In this document: piece after piece, positions 17,333 through 27,234 of the stretch
Layout: every line of letters starts with the position of its first letter
Numbering within the stretch: the stretch's first letter is position 1
Origin: Bacteroidetes bacterium CG18_big_fil_WC_8_21_14_2_50_41_14
GTDB lineage: Bacteria; Bacteroidota; Bacteroidia; Bacteroidales; F082
NCBI GenBank assembly: GCA_002771745.1
Contig: PCUL01000273.1
Span: 33,263-66,026 of the forward strand
Length of the DNA stretch: 32,764 nucleotides
Reading direction: 5' to 3'
The notes under the pieces: generated by a model
Database searches by the model: none
What the model was told of the DNA's origin: nothing
Seen by the model: the letters and a program-made list of their open reading frames with translations, nothing else
Position numbers and translations under genes: made by a program

Positions 17333-18841
17333 ATGAATAAGAAAAGAAGTCCTTTATTAAATTGGGTGTTATTTTTTGCCACCCTGATCGTGGTTTTCTT
17401 TCTGGGTCTACTGGCCTCTTCGGTAACCGAGCGCAGAGCAGAGCAGCAAACCACTTGGAAACCAGAAGTTCAAATTGCAAAATTTGAACCACGAAACGAA
17501 GTCTGGGGTAAAAATTATCCCACCGAGTACAACTCTTACGAAAAAATGAAAGAGAGTAATTTCCGATCCAAATATAACGGAAATGCCAAAATAGATATGC
17601 TGGAAGTAGATCCACGACTGGTCGTCATGTGGGCCGGTTACGGTTTCTCCAAAGACTATAATCAGGGAAGAGGTCACGCGTATGCTATCGAAGATTTACG
17701 TAACACCCTTCGCACAGGTGGGCCAACTGGTTCTGATGACGGACCAATGCCTTCCACTTGCTGGACCTGTAAAGGCCCGGATGTTCCCCGTATAATGAAC
17801 GAAGAAGGAGTAGCTGCATATTATACCGGAAAATGGGCACGACTGGGTGCAGAGATAGTTAACCCCATTGGTTGCGCCGATTGTCATAACAACGAAACCA
17901 TGGAACTTCAAATCTCACGCCCGGCGTTAGTAGAAGCCTTTCAGCGTCAGGGAAAAGACATCACTACGGCCACCCATCAGGAGATGCGTTCACTTGTATG
18001 CGCCCAGTGCCACGTGGAATACTACTTTGATAAACACAGTGAGGGTGCTGAAGGAGCCAATTATCTGACTTTTCCATGGGACAATGGTCAAAGTGTTGAG
18101 GCGATGGAAGCCTACTATGATGCCAAAGAATTTAGCGATTGGACGCATAAACTGAGTAAAGCTCCCATGCTTAAAGCGCAACATCCGGGCTACGAAACTT
18201 ATCTCACGGGGGTTCATGCTCAACGTGGCGTCAGCTGTGCCGATTGTCACATGCCCTATATGAGCGAAGGGGGTAAAAAATTTACCGACCACCATATTCA
18301 ATCTCCATTGAATAATATTGAAAATTCATGTATGGTATGTCACAAAGAAAAAACAGCACAATTAATCAATGATGTATATGAGCGTCAAGATAAGATTATA
18401 GAAAATCGTGATATACTCGAAAAATTATGTGTTCGCTTGCATGTTGAGGCTAAAGTGGCATGGGATTTGGGAGCTACCGATGCACAGATGAAAGCTGTTC
18501 TGATGGACATTCGTCATGCACAGTGGCGTTGGGATTATGCAGCAGCATCACATGGTGCTTCATTCCATTCACCAGTTGAAATCTCCAGAGTAATCGCAGG
18601 TGGGATCAACATAGCTCAGGAAGGTCGCATTAAATTGGCTCGATTACTAATTGAATTAGGCTACAAAGGAGAAGTTCCTTATCCCAACATTACTACCAAA
18701 GCCCAAGCTCAGGAGTATATTGGATTACCCATGGAGAAATTAATTGAGGAAAAGGAGTCCTTTAAAAAGAATTTGTTATCGCAGTGGGAAAAAGAGGCTG
18801 AGACGCGCGAGGCTTCCATGCCTGTTATCTATAATAAATAA
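17333..18841 (+). CDS. nrfA: NrfA, ammonia-forming pentaheme cytochrome c nitrite reductase
   Basis: One CXXCK (CWTCK) plus four CXXCH (CADCH, CAQCH, CADCH, CMVCH), as expected for NrfA. Confidence 0.97.
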   Translation: MNKKRSPLLNWVLFFATLIVVFFLGLLASSVTERRAEQQTTWKPEVQIAKFEPRNEVWGKNYPTEYNSYEKMKESNFRSKYNGNAKIDMLEVDPRLVVMWAGYGFSKDYNQGRGHAYAIEDLRNTLRTGGPTGSDDGPMPSTCWTCKGPDVPRIMNEEGVAAYYTGKWARLGAEIVNPIGCADCHNNETMELQISRPALVEAFQRQGKDITTATHQEMRSLVCAQCHVEYYFDKHSEGAEGANYLTFPWDNGQSVEAMEAYYDAKEFSDWTHKLSKAPMLKAQHPGYETYLTGVHAQRGVSCADCHMPYMSEGGKKFTDHHIQSPLNNIENSCMVCHKEKTAQLINDVYERQDKIIENRDILEKLCVRLHVEAKVAWDLGATDAQMKAVLMDIRHAQWRWDYAAASHGASFHSPVEISRVIAGGINIAQEGRIKLARLLIELGYKGEVPYPNITTKAQAQEYIGLPMEKLIEEKESFKKNLLSQWEKEAETREASMPVIYNK

Positions 18842-18861
18842 ACTGATTGATTTTATTTACG

Positions 18862-18896
18862 GAAGGGTTATGTATCTTATAAATTAATAACCCTTC
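18862..18896 (+). terminator. Hairpin downstream of nrfA, possible terminator or processing element
   Basis: Perfect 10-bp stem GAAGGGTTAT (18862-18871) / ATAACCCTTC (18887-18896), 15-nt loop, only a weak T tract after it. Confidence 0.5.
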
Positions 18897-18959
18897 TTCT
18901 ATTGGGAAGTTTCGGGAAGTTATTGTAAAAAACTGTTTCTTTGGGCTTTTTTTTATCCT

Positions 18960-20213
18960 ATGATTCAACAAAAAAGATACAATAACCCCATATGGAGCAA
19001 CCCATGGAGATATAGAGAAAGTTTTTTTATCGTTGCAGGGCTTTTGCTCTGTGGCTTTGCGCTTGAGTGGGCATCCGGTGGCACGGGAGTACCTGAATTT
19101 ACTAACCTCTCATTAAATATCGCCGCAGGGCTGTTGGTAATATTTATTTTTACTGCCGGAATATTTTTCAGAAAACAAGTCTTTATCTTGTGGCTTTCAG
19201 GAATTCATGCCGCAATCGGTGCTGTTACCGGGATTACGTTTATGGCTTTGTTGATGGGACTTACCATGCAACATGATGGATACGCTTCCGGTTGGGTGGT
19301 ACAACTGGGACTGTCACACGTCACATCTTCCTGGCCCTATCTCTTGATTTTAGTCTATTTGTTGGTTGTGCTGGGAATTGCCGCTACCAAACGCATAATT
19401 CCGCTTTCAACAAAAAATGTAACTTATATCCTGAATCATCTGGGACTGTGGATCGTGATTTTTTCAGCCACTTTTGGTGCTACCAAGGTTGAACGACTTG
19501 AAATGAAGGTTAAAGAAGGAGAGATCGAATGGCAGGCATTTGATAAGAAAAACAATGTGTGGGTGGAAATGCCTGTTGCGATTCGTTTGAATGATTTTGT
19601 CCTGGAACAATATGCACCAAAACTTGGGATAGTTGACAATATCACCGGAAAGATTCTCCATGAAAATGGAAAGAACGTTATGCTTGTTGATTCAGTTGCT
19701 TCAGGAAACATGCTTGGATGGGATATCCGGGTGTTAACCTATCTTGATCAGTCGGGTAAGGCAGGTGAGGCCTATTATCTTAATAATGAAACAGGTGCCG
19801 CCCCGGCGGTAAAAGCGGAAGCAATTTCAGAAAACAAATCGGATACAGTGGTAGGTTGGGTCAGTTGTGGGAGTTTTAATCATTCCTACGAAGCATTAAA
19901 AATTAACGACCAACTTTCGTTGATTATGTTCTACCCTGAACCTAAGAAGTTTCTTTCTAAAATTGACATTCTAACGCCTGAGGGAGAGACAACCGCTGTT
20001 GAGTTGGAAGTGAATAAACCTGCCAAAGTGAAAGGATGGGAGATCTATCAGGTCGGGTATGATGATCAACTGGGTCGTTGGTCAGATACTTCGGTCATCG
20101 AATTTGTTCGTGACCCCTGGTTACCATTTGTATATACAGGAATATTCATGATGATTGCCGGTGCGATAACCCTTTTCTGGTCCGGACGAAATAACACACC
20201 TACTGACTTATGA
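18960..20213 (+). CDS. ResB-like cytochrome c biogenesis protein
   Basis: 417 aa; several N-terminal TMs, large soluble domain with GWEIYQVGYDDQLGRWSDTSVIEFVRDPWLPFVYTGIFMMIAG, typical of ResB C-termini. Confidence 0.83.
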   Translation: MIQQKRYNNPIWSNPWRYRESFFIVAGLLLCGFALEWASGGTGVPEFTNLSLNIAAGLLVIFIFTAGIFFRKQVFILWLSGIHAAIGAVTGITFMALLMGLTMQHDGYASGWVVQLGLSHVTSSWPYLLILVYLLVVLGIAATKRIIPLSTKNVTYILNHLGLWIVIFSATFGATKVERLEMKVKEGEIEWQAFDKKNNVWVEMPVAIRLNDFVLEQYAPKLGIVDNITGKILHENGKNVMLVDSVASGNMLGWDIRVLTYLDQSGKAGEAYYLNNETGAAPAVKAEAISENKSDTVVGWVSCGSFNHSYEALKINDQLSLIMFYPEPKKFLSKIDILTPEGETTAVELEVNKPAKVKGWEIYQVGYDDQLGRWSDTSVIEFVRDPWLPFVYTGIFMMIAGAITLFWSGRNNTPTDL

Positions 20214-21016
20214 CGTGGATAAATTTCCCTAACTATGCCCTGCTCACTATACTGGGATGGATAATCGGAATGCTGATGAACGCCATCGGCAAATCGAATC
20301 TTGTAAAACAATTGGGCATTACTTTGGTGATTCTAGGACAACTTGTACTTACTTTATTCCTGCTCAAACTATGGATGATACTCGACCGTCCACCGATGCG
20401 TACATTGGGAGAAACGCGATTGTGGTACAGCTTTTTTCTACCAATCATTGGGCTAATCACCTACCAACGATGGAAATACCAGTGGTTTTTAGTGTACAGT
20501 CTGCTATTGGCCTGTCTGTTTTTGGGGTTTAACCTCGCCTACCCGGAAAATTATTCCAAAACACTGATGCCTGCCTTACAAAGTCCCTGGTTTGTACCTC
20601 ATGTGATTGTTTATATTTTTTCATATGCACTATTAGCTGCCAGTAGTCTGGTGGCAATTAAGGGACTGGCGTTTCATTATTTTAAAGGCGGGGAGTCCGG
20701 TCATCAAACAATCGCATTAGCAGATAATCTGGTGTTCATTGGATTTGCCTTTTTAACCTTAGGATTGTTATTTGGAGCTCTGTGGGCAAAAGAAGCCTGG
20801 GGACATTACTGGACGTGGGATCCCAAAGAAACCTGGGCATTCTTAACCTGGATAGTATATTTAGTCTATATTCATATCCGGTATCAACATGATCAAAAAG
20901 AACTTTGGGCTCTATGGCTCCTTGGATTGGCGTTTGTAGTTTTACTGGTTTGCTGGTTTGGCGTAAATTACCTTCCGTCAGCAGCTAACAGCGTGCATGT
21001 GTATACCAGGGACTAA
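20210..21016 (+). CDS. CcsA/CcmC-type cytochrome c assembly protein
   Basis: 268 aa multi-TM; WAKEAWGHYWTWDPKETWAFLTW (WWD haem-handling motif); start overlaps the resB stop by 4 nt (ATGA). Confidence 0.9.
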   Translation: MTWINFPNYALLTILGWIIGMLMNAIGKSNLVKQLGITLVILGQLVLTLFLLKLWMILDRPPMRTLGETRLWYSFFLPIIGLITYQRWKYQWFLVYSLLLACLFLGFNLAYPENYSKTLMPALQSPWFVPHVIVYIFSYALLAASSLVAIKGLAFHYFKGGESGHQTIALADNLVFIGFAFLTLGLLFGALWAKEAWGHYWTWDPKETWAFLTWIVYLVYIHIRYQHDQKELWALWLLGLAFVVLLVCWFGVNYLPSAANSVHVYTRD

Positions 21017-21170
21017 AACGTAACATTTACCAATAAAAGCCAGTAATTATTTGTCCGGCTGGTTTATCCGAATCATTGTCAATCTTTCTATTTTACTGTA
21101 TTTTTATTTTTTGATTTTACTTCAGCTTTTTAGAATGACCCTTTCTTGCCAAAAATAAGAACAAATGTTG

Positions 21171-21863
21171 TCAATCCAACAAACAATGTTTTTCCAGATA
21201 TGCAAGATCCAGCACTCTGATCGCCTTACCTTCCTGAACAATAATATTAGATTTCTCAAGGGAACTCAAAGCCCTGATCATCGTTTCGTAAGTAGTTCCG
21301 GCTATGCTTGCTATATCTTTACGTGTCGGAGTATATTCAAGCAATGTATTATCGGTACTACTAAATCCAAAGGCCCTGATAATCGTCATAAGTGCTACAA
21401 TCACTTTTTCTTTAGCCTTTAAGCTTGCCGTCAACTTCATTCTTTTTTCAGCAGCATTGAGTTCATCGGCATAAAATAGCATCATTTGGAAAGCAAATTC
21501 TGAATTGGCTTTTACTGCACTATAGAATACATCAACAGGTATAAATGTCACTTCCGAATCCTCAAGGGCAATGGCTGTTACCGGATAGATCATTTTTTTA
21601 CCAAATCCTCTATGACCTAACAATTGTTCCTCTTTAGCCAACCGAATGATTTGTTCCTTTTCACCATCTGTTGTAACTACTTTAATTTTACCTGAATAAA
21701 TCTGGAATATACCTTTAATGGGATCGCCGGTAGAAAATATTGTAGCTCCGGCAGGATAAAGCATGGATGTTTTGTGAAAACTGATTAAGGTTTTCCACTC
21801 TGGTGAACAATACTTGTTGATGATACATTTATAATGTGTACAGGTCTCACATTTTCTTTTCAT
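21171..21863 (-). CDS. Crp/Fnr family transcriptional regulator with Cys-rich N-terminus
   Basis: 230 aa; cNMP-binding-like fold, C-terminal HTH RKDIASIAGTTYETMIRALSSLEKSNII; N-terminal CETCTHYKCIINKYC. Confidence 0.9.
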   Translation of the reverse strand: MKRKCETCTHYKCIINKYCSPEWKTLISFHKTSMLYPAGATIFSTGDPIKGIFQIYSGKIKVVTTDGEKEQIIRLAKEEQLLGHRGFGKKMIYPVTAIALEDSEVTFIPVDVFYSAVKANSEFAFQMMLFYADELNAAEKRMKLTASLKAKEKVIVALMTIIRAFGFSSTDNTLLEYTPTRKDIASIAGTTYETMIRALSSLEKSNIIVQEGKAIRVLDLAYLEKHCLLD

Positions 21864-21907
21864 GTAATATTATTTGATAATTGAGATAACCAAAGCAGCA
21901 ATAATTT

Positions 21908-22603
21908 TTACTGTATTTCCATGCCGGCAAGGTTAGCTAATGCAGCCTCATCGGCAACATAATAATTCCATATATGTTTTCTCAGGACGCCTTCTTCTAT
22001 GAATTTAGCTAATACCCGAGAAAAGTTGGATCGCGAAATTTTTGCAAAAGTAGCCAATTCATGCAAACTTAAGCCAAAGTCAATTTGCTTGGAAATGTTA
22101 TTAGCGTAACTAAAAGCATTAATCATCCTAACCAATGTATAGGCCACTTTTTCTCGCGAGGTTCGCATGCCTGTAATTTGGAAGGTCTGTTCAGACAATA
22201 ATAATTCATCCGCGAAAAACATCATCATGTAAACGGCCAGATCCTTATTTTCTCTCACGAGTTTAAAAAAGTCTTCATTTGAAATGGATGCTATTTCTGA
22301 TTCGTTAAGTGTTTTTGCAGATATAGGATAAACCATTTTTTCACTAAATCCCCTGTGGCCAAGTACCTGCCCAGAGCCCGCCAGTCGAATTATATCTACT
22401 TTATTTGTTTCTTTTTCCAACATGACTTTTGCTTTACCTGAACACAAAATATAAATACTTTTTACGAGTTCACCTGCATTGAAAATAGAATAATTTGCGG
22501 GAAGATAGAGACTGGATTTACTATTTTGCGTGTACGCCAACCAATCGGGTAAGCAGTACATATTGATTGGGCACCGTTTGTTAGTGCAGTTATTGCAGTT
22601 CAT
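21908..22603 (-). CDS. Crp/Fnr family transcriptional regulator with Cys-rich N-terminus
   Basis: HTH LHELATFAKISRSNFSRVLAKFIEEGVL; N-terminal CNNCTNKRCPINMYC. Start placed at 22603, two nt after the narK stop; listed ORF starts at 22651 inside narK. Confidence 0.9.
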   Translation of the reverse strand: MNCNNCTNKRCPINMYCLPDWLAYTQNSKSSLYLPANYSIFNAGELVKSIYILCSGKAKVMLEKETNKVDIIRLAGSGQVLGHRGFSEKMVYPISAKTLNESEIASISNEDFFKLVRENKDLAVYMMMFFADELLLSEQTFQITGMRTSREKVAYTLVRMINAFSYANNISKQIDFGLSLHELATFAKISRSNFSRVLAKFIEEGVLRKHIWNYYVADEAALANLAGMEIQ

Positions 22604-22605
22604 AA

Positions 22606-24210
22606 TTACGGGTTTCTTATTATTGCTCCGGGGCTCTGATAGAACCACCAATTAAGAAATAAACAGATTAAATAATACACTGCAAAGCCATACAGCGCAT
22701 ACTCTGGTGTATCATTTTGAATTTGTTGTCCGAATACTTTTGGGATAATGAAAGCGCCGTATGCGGCAATGGCTGCAGTCCATCCAAGAACCGGCCCGGC
22801 CTGCTCTTTACTGAAAATATAGGGGATGCTTCGGAATGTTGAACCATTTCCAATGCCTGTGGTTAAAAACAGAATCATAAAACACCCAAAAAATGGCCAC
22901 CAGTATTCTTCGGGAGTGGAACTGTTTTTTGCTTGTACTACAAAATAGGCTACAGCAACTGTTGCCAGAATCTGTACCATGGTGCTCATGGCTGTTACCT
23001 TTGCGCCACTGTCAATTTTATCAGAGAGCCAGCCACCAACCGGGCGAATTAACGCGCCGATTACAGGACCAAGAAAAACCCACATTAAAAAATTAGGTGC
23101 ATTGGGATTGAGGTACGATGGATCCTCAGGATTGCTATACACGAATATGTCCTGGCACAACTTAGGAAAAGCTGCCGAGTAGCCAATAAATGAACCAAAG
23201 GTCATCGTGTAAATAATGGTCATGATCCAGGTGTGCTTGTTATTAAATATGGCGAATTGCTTGTTCAGGTTTGTTTTAATATCTCCAGGAGTAGCATATT
23301 TCATAAGCACCAGAGTAAGAATAACCACGACAGGCAATACGATCCAGGTATTTAAATGCAAACCAATCAATAAATAGGCTCCAATAAATGTTGCAATAAG
23401 CCCTAAACCAGTCATATACAAGGTTTTTCCTATCCCCTGCAAAGTAGAAGGCAGTTTTGGAGTACCTGTAATTACATTGTTCATTCCAAAAAATGCAGCA
23501 ACTGCCGCCAGTACAAGTATAGGAACCCAGACCCAACCTGCATTTTGAAATCCGGATAAAACCTCACCAAGAACATTAAGTTCATCATTACCAACAACAG
23601 CAAAAAAAGAAAAACCAATAATCCATGGAATTACTTTTTGCATAACACCAACACCCAGGTTGCCAATTCCGGCATTTAGCCCCAGTGAGGTTCCCTGCAT
23701 CCGTTTTGGAAAAAAGAAGCTGATGTTGCTCATAGAAGACGAGAAATTACCTCCGCCAAAACCAGAAAGTGCTGCAAAAATTGCAAAAGTCAGGTATGGT
23801 GTATTTACATTCTGCAAAGCGAATCCAACCCCGATAACCGGTATAAGCAGCAATAAGGTAGTCGTGAATATTACATTCCGGCCTCCACCTAACGAAATCA
23901 AAAATGAATTTGGTATTCGGAGTGTTGCACCTGCAAGCCCGGCTATAGCAGGTAAAGTATAGTAAAGGTTATTGATTTCCTTTAACGTTTCGGTTACTTC
24001 CTCATGGCTCATACCTTCTGTAATCATGCCAAAATTAAAGCCAAACGCCTTCATTTTAGTAGCAATGATGCTCCACATAATCCATACTGCGAATGCCAGA
24101 AGCAATGCAGGAATGGAAATCCACAGGTTTTTTGTTGCGATTCTGTTACCGGTTTTTTTCCAGAAATTCTCGTCTTCGACATTCCAGTTCGATAGATTTA
24201 TTTTCAGCAT
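22606..24210 (-). CDS. narK: MFS nitrate/nitrite transporter (NarK family)
   Basis: 534 aa multi-TM; FAIFAALSGFGGGNFSSSMSNISFFFPKRMQGTSLGLNAGIGNLGVGVMQ is a nitrate-transporter signature region. Confidence 0.92.
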   Translation of the reverse strand: MLKINLSNWNVEDENFWKKTGNRIATKNLWISIPALLLAFAVWIMWSIIATKMKAFGFNFGMITEGMSHEEVTETLKEINNLYYTLPAIAGLAGATLRIPNSFLISLGGGRNVIFTTTLLLLIPVIGVGFALQNVNTPYLTFAIFAALSGFGGGNFSSSMSNISFFFPKRMQGTSLGLNAGIGNLGVGVMQKVIPWIIGFSFFAVVGNDELNVLGEVLSGFQNAGWVWVPILVLAAVAAFFGMNNVITGTPKLPSTLQGIGKTLYMTGLGLIATFIGAYLLIGLHLNTWIVLPVVVILTLVLMKYATPGDIKTNLNKQFAIFNNKHTWIMTIIYTMTFGSFIGYSAAFPKLCQDIFVYSNPEDPSYLNPNAPNFLMWVFLGPVIGALIRPVGGWLSDKIDSGAKVTAMSTMVQILATVAVAYFVVQAKNSSTPEEYWWPFFGCFMILFLTTGIGNGSTFRSIPYIFSKEQAGPVLGWTAAIAAYGAFIIPKVFGQQIQNDTPEYALYGFAVYYLICLFLNWWFYQSPGAIIRNP

Positions 24211-24266
24211 AATATCATATTTTGGAAGTAATTTTTATAAAATTTCTAATCCATTAAAATGCAGTA

Positions 24267-25814
24267 CTATTCATCAGCAAACGAGCCTTTCGGCTCACGA
24301 AGCATAATCCAACAAAATATAAAACTGGTAAGTGCTCCGGCAGAGAGAATATAAAAGAAGGTTTTGTCATCTACCAGTGAATACAGCACCAGGTAAACTA
24401 CAGCCCCAACATTGCCGTAGGCACCGGCCATACCTGCGATTTGTCCGGTTTGCTCTTTCTTAATCATGGGAATAATAGCGAAGGTAGCTCCTTCGGCCCC
24501 CTGAACGAACATCGAAGTAAGGATAGTAATTACAACAGCCACTACCAGCCACCACATCCCATCAAATAACGGATTGAGTTGCCGAATTCCGTCAGCACCC
24601 ATTTCACCGTATTTGGCAATAATAGCCATAAAGAAAAACCCTACGACTATACCAAACATATATATTAGCATCGTTCTTTTGCGGTTGTTCATTTTATCTG
24701 AAAGCAATCCACCCAATGGCCTTGCAAAAAGGTTTACAAAAGCAAACGATGCGGCAATAATCCCTGCAAAAGTGGCTGTCATAATCAGGCTGCCTTCGCT
24801 GTTAGTCATGTTTCTGAAAACATTCTGAAAAAACATCGGCAGCATTGAAACAACAGCCAGTTCGGCTCCGAAGTTGGCAAAATAAGTACTGTTCAGGGCA
24901 GCCACATTTCCCCATCGATATCTTTCGTTTTCGGGTATACCTGCCTTTAAGATGGGCAGGTTCACCTGCAATACCTTGATAACATGTATTACAAAAATAA
25001 AGGCTAAGATGCTATAAATGAGATAGAGTAAATTATCAGATAAAATAGGCTTACCATCAACCACTACATTTCCAATTTTCCAGGTCAATATTCCCATGGC
25101 TCCCACCAGCGGAAAGGACCAGACAAGATACTGGATCAGATCGCGGTAAGAGCTTACCGTCATGGGTTGTGTTCTTTTTGTTTTTACAAAATGATAAGCT
25201 TTGGTAGCACCTTCCTTCGGAACATCTTTTACCAAAAAATAATAGGCTATTCCATAGGCCAATGAAACCCCGGCATTGATAGCCAGTGCATATCTCCAGC
25301 CATCTTCGCCACCAAAAAAGTGAATGGCTATCCAGGGTAGGGTAAGTGCCGCCCAGGCTGAACCAAAATTTCCCCATCCGGCATAAAAACCTTCGGCACG
25401 GCCTACCATCTTGGGTGGAAACCATTGAGCCACCATTCGGATACCAATCACAAAGCCGGCACCTATCGAACCCAGAATTAACCTTGAAATAAGCAGCTGA
25501 ATAAATGTGTCTCCAAAAGCAAATAAAAATGCCGGTACTGACATCACTATCATCAGCAGGCTGAAAACTATACGGGGCCCATACCTGTCGATTAAGGCAC
25601 CAACCACAATCCTTGCCGGGATGGTAAGGGCAACATTGCAAATGGCCAACACCTTGATGTGGTCTTTGGTAAGCCAGTCAAGGTTTTCGAGCATGGTAGT
25701 GGCCAGAGGTGCCATGTTGAACCAAACATAAAAAGTGATAAAAAACGCAATCCAGGTATAATGAAGCGTTCTAATCCTTTCCTGTTTAAAATCAATTAAT
25801 TCGGGTAATGCCAT
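24267..25814 (-). CDS. narK: MFS nitrate/nitrite transporter (NarK family)
   Basis: 515 aa multi-TM; GSIGAGFVIGIRMVAQWFPPKMVGRAEGFYAGWGNFGSAWAA and GAYGNVGAVVYLVLYS. Confidence 0.92.
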   Translation of the reverse strand: MALPELIDFKQERIRTLHYTWIAFFITFYVWFNMAPLATTMLENLDWLTKDHIKVLAICNVALTIPARIVVGALIDRYGPRIVFSLLMIVMSVPAFLFAFGDTFIQLLISRLILGSIGAGFVIGIRMVAQWFPPKMVGRAEGFYAGWGNFGSAWAALTLPWIAIHFFGGEDGWRYALAINAGVSLAYGIAYYFLVKDVPKEGATKAYHFVKTKRTQPMTVSSYRDLIQYLVWSFPLVGAMGILTWKIGNVVVDGKPILSDNLLYLIYSILAFIFVIHVIKVLQVNLPILKAGIPENERYRWGNVAALNSTYFANFGAELAVVSMLPMFFQNVFRNMTNSEGSLIMTATFAGIIAASFAFVNLFARPLGGLLSDKMNNRKRTMLIYMFGIVVGFFFMAIIAKYGEMGADGIRQLNPLFDGMWWLVVAVVITILTSMFVQGAEGATFAIIPMIKKEQTGQIAGMAGAYGNVGAVVYLVLYSLVDDKTFFYILSAGALTSFIFCWIMLREPKGSFADE

Positions 25815-25855
25815 GTTGTGGATTTATGTTAATTAGAATTTGTAATTCACTGTTA

Positions 25856-26578
25856 CTAATTATTCTTTGACCTCACTCCATTAACCAGTTTTTTCGATTT
25901 TCGGATTGTCTTGCGATCCCAATTCCAGATTACATATTGATAGGGCCGCCAGATATAGGAAAACGGATAAACCAGGAAATGTATAAACCTGGTGAACGGG
26001 ATAATTCCTATCATTGTAAAACCAGAAATGATATGGATTTTTACAGCAAGCGGCATGGCTGAAACGGCTGCAATATCAGGAGTAAAGATAAAAATCGATT
26101 GAATGTATGGCGTCATCGTCCCGGCGAACCAGGATGACCCCCACCTGAAAAAAAAGGCGATCCAAAGTCCCGAAATAATCTGAACCGCAAGGATAACATA
26201 AACAACAATATCCATTTTATTGGCAACCACTATTAACCGCTTATACTTTAACCTACGCACAATCAATAAAAACAAACCGAAGAAAGCAGAAATGCCAAAC
26301 CCAAACGCGACTATTTCTAAAATAAGTAAACGAACTGGCATACTGTTCCACAAAAGAACACTTCGGGGAAATAAAAATGCTACTAAGTGGCCAAAAAACA
26401 AGTACAATAAGCCCCAGTGAAATGGACGGCTTCCATAAAACAACTCCTTGGTTTCAAGGAATTGTGTGGACAATGAAGATACTTTAAAACCAAAATTTAA
26501 GTACCTGAAAATGGAGCCGACCAACATAACCGCAAGTGCCGCATAGGGCAACCCAATAAAGAAAAAATTATTGAACAT
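25856..26578 (-). CDS. narI: Respiratory nitrate reductase gamma subunit (cytochrome b)
   Basis: 240 aa, five TMs; candidate haem-ligand His in FHWGLLYLFFGHLVAF and KIHIISGF...RFIHFLVYP. Confidence 0.93.
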   Translation of the reverse strand: MFNNFFFIGLPYAALAVMLVGSIFRYLNFGFKVSSLSTQFLETKELFYGSRPFHWGLLYLFFGHLVAFLFPRSVLLWNSMPVRLLILEIVAFGFGISAFFGLFLLIVRRLKYKRLIVVANKMDIVVYVILAVQIISGLWIAFFFRWGSSWFAGTMTPYIQSIFIFTPDIAAVSAMPLAVKIHIISGFTMIGIIPFTRFIHFLVYPFSYIWRPYQYVIWNWDRKTIRKSKKLVNGVRSKNN

Positions 26579-26580
26579 AA

Positions 26581-27219
26581 TTATTTGGTTTTATGTTTAT
26601 GACAAAATGAATCGCAAATAACAGACTTGGGTGAGGACATCACAAAATCCCTGTCACCATTAAATACCTCCTCGGGCATTGCAAATTCCATCAAACCCTT
26701 CCCGTCAAAATCGCGTTGCAGGAACACATACAGAACCTCCAGTATTTCCTTATAATAATGAGTAGGAATATTCTTGAATCTACTAAGCATAAATCTGATT
26801 GCCGGAGTGGTAAGTATGAAACCAAGTTCGTCTGCAAAATCAGGGTCTGTTGTTTTTGAGAGAAGTGTTAGCACATTGGGCAGGTGGTCGCCCAATTCGC
26901 TGCCACAATCTATCCCGGTTTTTTTGTGCTCACTTTGAAGGTTTACAAGCAATTGAGCTCTTTTGTAATCCTCCCCAAACAACACATACCCAATATCAAG
27001 GTAACATATCGCCTGTACATCAAAGGTTTTTAGGTAATATTCCTGCTGCTCCCTGATTGTCAACAGGCTGTGATCTGTAAAGAGTTGTTTTAATGAATAT
27101 GCCTTTTCAGGAAATTCCCTTGCACATAGCTTCAGAAATTCTTCTGAATATTCCACATTGTGTTCATCAGGATACCTGAACATGTTAGCCAATATTTTAT
27201 AATGATTTAGATTTTTCAT
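26581..27219 (-). CDS. narJ: Nitrate reductase molybdenum cofactor assembly chaperone NarJ
   Basis: 212 aa soluble protein between narH and narI; ELGDHLPNVLTLLSKTTD resembles NarJ/TorD-type chaperones. Confidence 0.87.
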   Translation of the reverse strand: MKNLNHYKILANMFRYPDEHNVEYSEEFLKLCAREFPEKAYSLKQLFTDHSLLTIREQQEYYLKTFDVQAICYLDIGYVLFGEDYKRAQLLVNLQSEHKKTGIDCGSELGDHLPNVLTLLSKTTDPDFADELGFILTTPAIRFMLSRFKNIPTHYYKEILEVLYVFLQRDFDGKGLMEFAMPEEVFNGDRDFVMSSPKSVICDSFCHKHKTK

Positions 27220-27234
27220 AAAAAATTTCCTTAG

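Noticed and set aside
21017-21170. Imperfect stem AAGCCAG/CTGGTTT between the convergent ccsA-like and fnr-like genes as a bidirectional terminator
   Set aside because: Seven pairs including a G-U, 15-nt loop, no T tract; too weak to call.
21864-21907. TTGATAATTGAGAT near the first Fnr gene as an Fnr box
   Set aside because: Second half-site does not match ATCAA; single half-sites are common in AT-rich DNA.
25057-25641. 194-aa - strand ORF in another frame of the NarK-type transporter gene
   Set aside because: Overlaps a confident transporter CDS; Cys/Trp-rich translation is an out-of-frame artefact.
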